Positions 1-6,054 of a stretch of DNA of 64,000 nt are shown here, in pieces. Below the pieces are notes generated by a model. It saw only the letters and a program-made list of their open reading frames with translations. It made no database searches and was not told the origin of the DNA. Numbering within the stretch: position 1 is the first letter of the stretch; each line of letters starts with the position of its first letter. This DNA comes from Flavobacterium sp. 83. GTDB taxonomy: Bacteria > Bacteroidota > Bacteroidia > Flavobacteriales > Flavobacteriaceae. The translations under genes were made by a program, and so were the position numbers. The stretch lies in contig NZ_JQMS01000001.1 of the NCBI RefSeq assembly GCF_000744835.1, positions 3,534,001 to 3,598,000 on the forward strand, given 5' to 3'.

Positions 1-8
1 AGAACTTC

Positions 9-284
9 TTAAAAATTTTGCTTGCCAATGATAGCCATTATTTCTATTGTATCAGCATTGATTTTGTAAAAAATGGTATCAACTCCGCAAACACAATATC
101 TGTAACCTTTACGATATCGAAAAGCTTCTGGAAACAGAAAAGGATTTGAAGCTATTTTATCGAAGCAATCGTGCATCATATCAAAGTATTTATCTGCTTG
201 ATTTAAACCAAAGTTAGCAATTCCGTACTCGTATATTCTTAACAAATCTTCTTTAGCTTTTTCGTTTAAATCATAGTTATACAT
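9..284 (-). CDS. parE: RelE/ParE-family toxin
   Basis: 91-aa protein with the size and layout of ParE/RelE toxins: N-terminal helices rich in charged residues, then a beta-rich C-terminal part (RYCVCGVDTIFYKINADTIEIMAIIGKQ) typical of the fold that ends in the I-x-R/K-x-Q-like tail. ParE toxins poison DNA gyrase and RelE toxins cleave mRNA on ribosomes; the sequence alone does not say which applies here, though the partner is ParD-like. It lies downstream of the antitoxin gene and overlaps it by 8 bp, so the two are almost certainly co-translated. It reaches almost to the left edge of the window but is complete. Confidence 0.85.
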   Translation of the reverse strand: MYNYDLNEKAKEDLLRIYEYGIANFGLNQADKYFDMMHDCFDKIASNPFLFPEAFRYRKGYRYCVCGVDTIFYKINADTIEIMAIIGKQNF

Positions 285-519
285 TTAATTTTCTTTTGAA
301 TTCTGCTAACATTTCTTCTCTAGTTTGTTTTTTTGCAAAACCACTTTTTTCAGCAATATCCAACTTCATCCTTACGAATTCAACATAATCTTCTTGCCTC
401 CGAGCTTGCGTGATTAAATAATTTACCGCTTCACTTTTGCTGGTAAATTCCTCATTGGCTACTTGCTGTTTTAACCACTCATCATTTTGATTGGCTAAAG
501 TGATACTTTGTCGTGCCAT
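277..519 (-). CDS. parD: ParD-family antitoxin (ribbon-helix-helix)
   Basis: 80-aa protein starting MARQSITLANQNDEWLKQQV, the short beta strand plus helix of a ribbon-helix-helix DNA-binding domain, followed by a polar helical tail (residues about 45-80) that should wrap the toxin. It is the first gene of the pair and overlaps parE by 8 bp. Antitoxins of this class bind their own promoter, and a perfect palindrome lies 14 bp upstream of the start codon. The pair is immediately downstream of the cas9-HIRAN unit on the same strand but has its own operator, so it is probably an independent transcription unit. Confidence 0.85.
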   Translation of the reverse strand: MARQSITLANQNDEWLKQQVANEEFTSKSEAVNYLITQARRQEDYVEFVRMKLDIAEKSGFAKKQTREEMLAEFKRKLNV

Positions 520-533
520 AATAATAGTTTTTT

Positions 534-557
534 GTTTGGTGTAAATTTACACCAAAC
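534..557. promoter_or_regulatory. Perfect 24-bp palindrome, likely ParD operator
   Basis: The half-site GTTTGGTGTAAA is followed directly by its exact reverse complement, giving 24 bp with no mismatch, ending 14 bp before the parD start codon. The centre (TAAATTTA) is one base from the Bacteroidetes -7 consensus TAnnTTTG on the minus strand, so bound antitoxin would cover the promoter. Binding by ParD is inferred from position and symmetry. Confidence 0.75.
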
Positions 558-665
558 TTTTGAAATGGAATTACATTTTGGAAATTTTATCAATAACCCC
601 CCAGCTTACAACGCATTAACTTTAACCAACATTATTTTGTGTTTTTCAAATTAAACAAGTATTAC

Positions 666-752
666 CTACAAACTAAATCCTTTTCTGTACTGATCGTGAG
701 CATCATCAGATCTTTTTCCCAACAAATCTGTCTCAACAATTCTAGGATTTTC
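666..752 (-). pseudogene. In-frame coding remnant after the HIRAN stop codon
   Basis: Directly after the TAA of the HIRAN gene (753-755) the same frame stays open for 28 codons and ends in TAG at 666-668. The translation (ENPRIVETDLLGKRSDDAHD, then QYRKGFSL) has protein-like composition and resembles a natural C-terminal tail rather than AT-rich intergenic sequence. The simplest reading is that the HIRAN gene once ended here (about 158 codons) and was shortened by a nonsense mutation. Readthrough or a sequencing error are the alternatives. Confidence 0.6.
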
Positions 753-1142
753 TTATACAATATTGGTATATATTTCAATTGCCAATCCATCAAAAACTTG
801 ATCTGGATTACTCGTTAGCTTACTTACAAAAGCTTTAAAACTTACTCTTTGTTCTAACATATTGGCAATTGCAATATTTTCATAAGCTGCTAAATAGCCT
901 AATTTATAACTACCAAAATAAACCTCAACTGCAAAACTATCATATTGATTATTTATTTCCCGATTAAGCACTAATTCTTGACCAACAGCAAGTTCACTTC
1001 TTATTTTTCCAAATTGATAATGCGTCAAACCCTTGATATAATTATCATATATTTTGACTGGCTTTTGAGACCAAGTAGTATTTGGAATTATCAAACCCGT
1101 TGTTCCTAAACCTAAAGTCCTAAAAAAATCTAACCTATTCAT
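753..1142 (-). CDS. HIRAN-domain protein, coupled to cas9, probably C-terminally truncated
   Basis: 129-aa protein. Residues about 40-125 carry the HIRAN pattern (VGQELVLNREINNQYDSFAV, then a GYLAAYENIAIA segment); in eukaryotic HLTF this domain binds 3' ends of single-stranded DNA, and stand-alone bacterial HIRAN proteins are common but poorly understood. The N-terminus (MNRLDFFRTLGLGTTGLIIP) looks like a weak Tat-type leader, with RL instead of RR, so export is possible and would argue against a cytosolic partnership with Cas9. The start codon overlaps the cas9 stop in an ATGA, which implies translational coupling and co-expression. The frame continues past its TAA for 28 codons, so the protein may be a shortened form of a longer ancestor. 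Confidence 0.75.
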   Translation of the reverse strand: MNRLDFFRTLGLGTTGLIIPNTTWSQKPVKIYDNYIKGLTHYQFGKIRSELAVGQELVLNREINNQYDSFAVEVYFGSYKLGYLAAYENIAIANMLEQRVSFKAFVSKLTSNPDQVFDGLAIEIYTNIV

Positions 1143-4100
1143 ATTTTAATAACTTTTCCAGTTGAAGAAATATTAAAATCAAATCCTTCAACCAATACAG
1201 TTAATGATGATTTTGAGATTCTTAATTTTTCATTAGCAACTTCAAAATCTATTATTGAAGATTTTTCTAATTGTCCATCAGGTTTTGAAGTTGAATGCAA
1301 TCTAAACTGAATTCTACCATCAGCTTCAATAGCGACCGTTTTATACAATCTTTTTGCTAAATCTAAATTATCTAATTCCCATATTTCATCTTTAAAATTT
1401 TTATAAAATAAGACTAAAGTCCCTGTTTTTAATAGAAATTTTAATTCTAAAATGTTTTTATTTTTATCCTCTATATTAAACTCTAATGGAAATTTATGCG
1501 TGTTAGCATTTGAATTATAATATTTTCCAGCTTCAAAATTATTCACAACTTTGTATTCTGTAATAATTTTACCTTTTTTATCTTTCCCATCATATATCGC
1601 AAAACAATAATTCCCATCATTTTTTGCAAAATAATGTTGTTTATGTTCGTGTCTTGATACATCTCTATGTTTTTTAATCAATAACGGATTGCTTACATCA
1701 TTAGTAAAATAGCGTATTTTTTTTATTGGAACAGGAGAACCTTTTGAGTTTGGCAAAATATACAATTCATTTTTTATTCTATTTTCAAGAAGCTCTATTG
1801 CATCTTTAAATTGTTGCTCTTCCTCTTCATTTATATTTTTCATTACCTTTTTTAACTCCTCAATTTCTTTTTTGATTTGTTTTTCGTGTTCTCTACCTCT
1901 CTCAACAATCTCTCTTACTTTATCATCGACAATGTTTTTTAAATCGGTGTCTTTAAATAACCCAATAGCTTGACGTTTTACATATTTTACAACTTCTTCG
2001 GTTTTTCCTGTTTTTTTATCTAACTCTTCTCTTAAAATTGCACCATAAAAACTTTCTTTATGCAATGCTCCACGAACCGTATCTCCTTGCTTGTATTTGA
2101 TTTCACCTTTCTCGTTTCGTTGAATTATACCTCTTTTTCTAATGGCTTTTTTACTTTGTGTTGACAAAACATCTGGTGTATGATGACTTATCAATATGCT
2201 ATTATCAAACTCTTTTACATCATTATTAAACCCTTTCCAAGGAATTCTGTGTGCGAAAGATGGTTTTGGTTTTCCATAAAATTCATACTGCTCTAAATCG
2301 TGATAATAATTTGCCAAAGCGTCATTTATATCTCTTGTGCAACAAGCTACTACAACAGCATCTTTGGCGTGATGTGCGTGATTATCCCTTGTTTTTTCAT
2401 CTAATCCCCACATTTGCCTTAAATTGGCAGTGGTTTTTCCTTTTATTGGATATACTTTACTGAAAGCTGTTTTTAAAAATAAATTCCCATATTTGCTTAT
2501 AATACCAATATCAACCGATTGACTATTTTTAAATCCTTCAGGAACTTCTTCCATTGTGAATGATTTATATTTTTTATACAAATAAGAATGCTCAAATCTT
2601 AATTTAGTTCTATCAATAATATATTTATCTCTTCTCTCTTTGGTTGATGCTACTTTAACCTTTTTTGATAAATCTTTAATTTGTTCTTCTAAAGTTTTAT
2701 ATTTAGCAAACCAATGATTAATTCTAAGTAGGATTTCTTTATGATTACTACATTCAAAAGGAATTTTATCTTTTTTTACTTCTCTATTGTAAATCGAACA
2801 ACATAAGGTTTTATTTATTTGAGAATTATCTAAACTTCTACTTCTTGGAATGGTGTGTTCAATATCAAATTTTGGATTACTTCCTATGAAATCAGATAAA
2901 CAAATGGTTTTGCCAGTATAAAGACAAATTTTATGTTGTTCAATCCATAGTTGGTACTTTAAAATATCATTTTCGGTTGGTTCATATTCAATACTTATAA
3001 CATCATTACAACCATCCATTTTAATATCACCTCTAAAAATTGATTTAATTTCTTCAGCATATTTATTTCTTTTATTCTTTAATTCTTCTTGCCATTGTCT
3101 TATTGACACTCTTTCGTTAGCAGAGTTCAATTCTCTTGGCATTTCGATATGAATTACTGTTTCTTCATCAATTAAATCATCTTTAATCAATTGATTGACT
3201 ACTTTTTTCAATTGATGTAGAGACCTCATTGCCATTGGATTTTTGATAGAAGAAATTAATGGACTTCCTAAATACAACTTCCCATCTTCTTCACTTCTTT
3301 TAGCTTTTTTATACACTTCAATGGCTGATGGATGGTATAGTTTTTTTAAACCTTCCGCATCTACGTTAAAATTATCATTCAAAAATTGTTTTAAAATCTC
3401 ATCAATTGTTTTCTTCTTTGCGAATTCTGCTCTTCCTGATTTCAATTGCATCTGACTTGAAAAAAGTTCAAAACATTCAGTTAAAATTGCTGTTTGATAT
3501 TCTATTGGTGTTTCATTCCATTTTTTTGTGCCAAAAAAATCTTTGACCTGTTTTTCTAAATCCTTTTTATAAACCTCGGCAACAAATTTATTGTCTGAAC
3601 TCCAAGTCCCATTCTCTTTTTTAATGTTCTTAATTAATCCATTAACAATCTCAATATTATTGCTATAAACTTTATAATTTTCTAAAATAGAATTAATCTC
3701 GTTATTGATAACCCTTTTATTTTCTTCATTATTCCAAATTTCAGCTGGTAAAATATTTTTCATATTTGCCAGAAAAACTGAATGAGAATAAATTAAATTT
3801 TGCTTTAGATAAGGTAGAATATTACGAATAGCCTTCAAACTCAAGGATCCATATTCTTGTTTTAATTTTATTTTAGAAAACTTAATTGCTGTTTTATCAT
3901 CACAACTAAGATTATCAATAGCAAATTGTTTCAAAAGTTCTTCCTTGTCAAAACGAAACAAAATATGCCATACATCGTCAATTATATCTTCTACTGTCTT
4001 TTGAACTATTTTATTCTTTTCGGTTTTAGTATTTTTTAAGAAATTAGAATATAAGTATTCTTTCCAATCTTTGCCAAAAACCTCTCTTAAATTGGCAATT

Positions 4101-5449
4101 GTAGGGCAACCCGCAACATTACTTCCTAGATTATAATTGAACAGAATGTCATATTCTTTACTATTTTTATCTTTGTAATAACCTGATTTTAAATTTTTGG
4201 GAGTCAGTTTTTTTGCTATTTCGAGAAAGTCAAAATTGGCTTTTGATTTTCTGTAAAATAAAAAATCAATCTGTTCTCTTTCATCAGCATTTAAAACCCG
4301 AAGTTTATCGTCATTTGGAGTTTTTATCTTAATATTATTCAAATAGCTATACAATCTAAATTCTTCATAATCCGGATGAGAAATAGGCACACACGCTTTT
4401 CTGTTCTCTAAAGGACATTTAGCAACCAATCCTTTTTGAGATTTTAAAGGTCTTTGAAAAAATATTGCTTTTTCAATTTTATCTTTTAGTTCATTTGAAA
4501 TATTCTGTGTTTTACAAATAGTTTCAAACTCTTTCAAGTAATGATCTTCTCTGTGTGTATATTCACCTCTAATTTTTCCTCCTTTTTCATATAAGGTGTA
4601 AAAATATTCACCTAACGTTGAACATCCTGAATTCTCGATTTTTTCAGATAAATCGCTTATGGCTCTTTTTACCGGACCAAGAAATTCTTTCTTGTTCAAT
4701 CTCTCAATTAATTTTTCCTTTAAATCATCATAAACCGATTTCGAATTATCTTTAATTATTGCATTAAATGCTCTTGATAACGTAAATAAAGGTTTATCAA
4801 TAGCTTCATCCTTATCGAATGAAGAAAGAAAATCACTAAATATTTCTGAAAATTCAACTATTGAATGAGATTCATTGATTAGAGAAGTTATGTCAAATTT
4901 CTTTTCTTCAATAATCGAGTTATCCGAACTGTCTAATCTATTACTCAAAAAGCCTCTCCTTTGCGCAATATGATAAAAAGCTCTTCCTATATTATATCTA
5001 TCTTCTTTATTATTTAGATTAAGTGAATTTCTAACAGAAATGAATCTAAAATAATACGGGTTGTATTTTTGCTCTTTTCTCTCCTGTTCATTATCCTGAT
5101 TATCTGTACTTAACCATTTTCTAAACTCATCATTTTGAGGATAAATCTTTTTATAACGCCAATCAGATAATTCTTCATCAGACAATTTTGGGCACAAATT
5201 ATTATCTGATAAAATTTTAAGTAAATCAATCTTCCTAACTTTTCTTCTATATTTTAGTTTTCTAGCACTTCTATAACCTGTTCTTTGAGCTGCCTTTGAA
5301 CTTTCACTATTGGTTTTTGCTTCAATATTCACACCTTCCGAAAATATGCGAACCCCTTTATCTAAAAGAGAAAATTCAGTTCCTTCTTTATCCACTATCG
5401 CCCACCCAATTGAGTTCGTTCCTAAATCTAATCCTAATATTTTTGCCAT
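1139..5449 (-). CDS. cas9: CRISPR-associated endonuclease Cas9, type II-C-like, 1436 aa
   Basis: RNA-guided DNA endonuclease. The true N-terminus is MAKILGLDLGTNSIGWAIV at 5449; the frame is open 24 codons further upstream but that leader is not Cas9-like. Catalytic residues are all present: RuvC-I D8, an arginine-rich bridge helix (RSARKLKYRRKVRK), RuvC-II E769 (HIEMPREL), HNH D862/H865/N888 (FDIEHTIPRSRS, with the same 23-residue H-to-N spacing as SpCas9), and RuvC-III H1027/D1030 (HHAKDAVVV). The length suits the long Bacteroidetes Cas9 group. The genes expected next to it, cas1 and cas2, are absent: downstream comes a HIRAN gene (ATGA overlap) and parDE, upstream a tracrRNA and then DUF349. 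The subtype is inferred from taxon and context; no csn2 or cas4 is present. Confidence 0.97.
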   Translation of the reverse strand: MAKILGLDLGTNSIGWAIVDKEGTEFSLLDKGVRIFSEGVNIEAKTNSESSKAAQRTGYRSARKLKYRRKVRKIDLLKILSDNNLCPKLSDEELSDWRYKKIYPQNDEFRKWLSTDNQDNEQERKEQKYNPYYFRFISVRNSLNLNNKEDRYNIGRAFYHIAQRRGFLSNRLDSSDNSIIEEKKFDITSLINESHSIVEFSEIFSDFLSSFDKDEAIDKPLFTLSRAFNAIIKDNSKSVYDDLKEKLIERLNKKEFLGPVKRAISDLSEKIENSGCSTLGEYFYTLYEKGGKIRGEYTHREDHYLKEFETICKTQNISNELKDKIEKAIFFQRPLKSQKGLVAKCPLENRKACVPISHPDYEEFRLYSYLNNIKIKTPNDDKLRVLNADEREQIDFLFYRKSKANFDFLEIAKKLTPKNLKSGYYKDKNSKEYDILFNYNLGSNVAGCPTIANLREVFGKDWKEYLYSNFLKNTKTEKNKIVQKTVEDIIDDVWHILFRFDKEELLKQFAIDNLSCDDKTAIKFSKIKLKQEYGSLSLKAIRNILPYLKQNLIYSHSVFLANMKNILPAEIWNNEENKRVINNEINSILENYKVYSNNIEIVNGLIKNIKKENGTWSSDNKFVAEVYKKDLEKQVKDFFGTKKWNETPIEYQTAILTECFELFSSQMQLKSGRAEFAKKKTIDEILKQFLNDNFNVDAEGLKKLYHPSAIEVYKKAKRSEEDGKLYLGSPLISSIKNPMAMRSLHQLKKVVNQLIKDDLIDEETVIHIEMPRELNSANERVSIRQWQEELKNKRNKYAEEIKSIFRGDIKMDGCNDVISIEYEPTENDILKYQLWIEQHKICLYTGKTICLSDFIGSNPKFDIEHTIPRSRSLDNSQINKTLCCSIYNREVKKDKIPFECSNHKEILLRINHWFAKYKTLEEQIKDLSKKVKVASTKERRDKYIIDRTKLRFEHSYLYKKYKSFTMEEVPEGFKNSQSVDIGIISKYGNLFLKTAFSKVYPIKGKTTANLRQMWGLDEKTRDNHAHHAKDAVVVACCTRDINDALANYYHDLEQYEFYGKPKPSFAHRIPWKGFNNDVKEFDNSILISHHTPDVLSTQSKKAIRKRGIIQRNEKGEIKYKQGDTVRGALHKESFYGAILREELDKKTGKTEEVVKYVKRQAIGLFKDTDLKNIVDDKVREIVERGREHEKQIKKEIEELKKVMKNINEEEEQQFKDAIELLENRIKNELYILPNSKGSPVPIKKIRYFTNDVSNPLLIKKHRDVSRHEHKQHYFAKNDGNYCFAIYDGKDKKGKIITEYKVVNNFEAGKYYNSNANTHKFPLEFNIEDKNKNILELKFLLKTGTLVLFYKNFKDEIWELDNLDLAKRLYKTVAIEADGRIQFRLHSTSKPDGQLEKSSIIDFEVANEKLRISKSSLTVLVEGFDFNISSTGKVIKI

Positions 5450-5540
5450 GTCAATCTGTATTTTGTAAGAATTTTTTAAAATTACGGAGAAAATAGTTAC
5501 CCATTTTACGGTTTTCCTCATTGCAACCTAACTATTTTTT

Positions 5541-5643
5541 GTTTAGATTTGTAACTGATTAAAATTTCTAATCTTTAATCTTATCACAATAAGGCTATAT
5601 GCCGTAGATGAAAATCTTTAGTCCTGCTTCGGTGGGACTTTTT
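5541..5643 (+). ncRNA. Predicted tracrRNA of the Cas9 locus
   Basis: Lies upstream of cas9 on the opposite strand. The 3' half has the modular layout of type II-C tracrRNAs: a nexus-like hairpin GGC-TATAT-GCC (5593-5603), a second hairpin AGAT-GAAA-ATCT (5606-5617), and an intrinsic terminator. The 5' part (about 5541-5590, ending in TTATCACAAT) would be the anti-repeat, predicting a crRNA repeat that begins near ATTGTGATAAGATTAAAG. No repeat copy exists in the window to confirm this pairing. The 5' end is uncertain; no good plus-strand promoter was found (a near match, TATTTTTTG, lies just upstream). Confidence 0.75.
5621..5643 (+). terminator. Intrinsic terminator of the tracrRNA
   Basis: Seven-pair stem (two G-U pairs) with a TTCG tetraloop closed by C-G (GTCCTGC-TTCG-GTGGGAC), followed by five T. 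Confidence 0.85.
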
Positions 5644-5650
5644 CGTTTAA

Positions 5651-5658
5651 CAAACATA
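5651..5658 (-). promoter_or_regulatory. Candidate -7 element for cas9
   Basis: CAAACATA on the plus strand reads TATGTTTG on the minus strand, a full TAnnTTTG match; a TTTC lies near the expected -33. If used, the cas9 leader (about 200 nt) would run antisense through the entire tracrRNA. A weaker, closer candidate is TAGGTTGC at 5530-5523. Confidence 0.35.
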
Positions 5659-5770
5659 TTTTCAATATTATACTTAAGCTCGAAACACCTGTTTTTCAAG
5701 CAGAGAAGGCTTGGGAAATTTGGAATAAATAACAAGAAAACCTTCTTTTCGTACACTACTCCATGTAAGT

Positions 5771-5801
5771 AAAAAAACCACTTGATAAGAAGTGTTTTTT
5801 T
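5771..5801. terminator. Bidirectional terminator-like hairpin
   Basis: Seven A, then ACTT and AAGT arms with one bulged C around a GATAAG loop, then seven T. U-tracts form on both strands. It separates the cas9/tracrRNA locus from the DUF349 side. Confidence 0.5.
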
Positions 5802-5850
5802 GTAGCAGAATTGAACTATCGTATAGAAAAAAATCGTGATTATACTCTAA

Positions 5851-5936
5851 ATCCCTAGCCCTGATAAGAGCGGCATCCTTTTTTATCTCTTTTTTTTGAG
5901 ATAAAAAAGATACAGCGATTAGCAGGAAATTGCTTC
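5851..5936. repeat. Palindromic element resembling a dispersed flavobacterial repeat
   Basis: Core arms CTTTTTTATCTC (5878-5889) and GAGATAAAAAAG (5898-5909) are perfectly complementary around eight T. Flanking motifs CCCTAGCCCTGAT-AGCGGCATCC on the left and GATACAGCGATTAGCAGGAAAT on the right continue an imperfect stem. From memory, this AGCGGCATCC...GATACAGCG...AGCGGGAAAT pattern occurs many times in Flavobacterium genomes; the window has one copy, so the repeat status is from recollection and not seen here. Confidence 0.5.
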
Positions 5937-5984
5937 AAAAAAAAGAAAATTTTAACATAAAACGACTCTAAATAAAGGTTTTAT

Positions 5985-6015
5985 TTTGAAATTTCATGCT
6001 CCTTCACTATCTTTC
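5985..6015 (+). promoter_or_regulatory. Promoter of the DUF349 gene
   Basis: TTTG (5985-5988), exactly 19 bp, then TATCTTTC (6008-6015), one base off TAnnTTTG. The 5'-most in-frame TTG (5986) lies inside this -33 box, which rules it out as a start and favours the ATG at 6055. Confidence 0.75.
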
Positions 6016-6054
6016 GTGTTCGATACAAAAAATAAAACCTTACACATTGAAAAA

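Noticed and set aside
520..752. CRISPR repeats in the spacer between parD and the HIRAN gene.
   Set aside because: Read on both strands, it shows only the ParD palindrome and the HIRAN tail; no regularly spaced repeat.
5450..5521. 24-codon N-terminal extension of Cas9 beginning at 5521.
   Set aside because: The Cas9 family begins at the MAKILGLDLG motif; the extension is hydrophobic and unlike known Cas9 N-termini.
5644..5984. CRISPR array or leader between the tracrRNA and the DUF349 gene.
   Set aside because: No direct repeat of 20 bp or more; only a terminator hairpin and a palindromic element.
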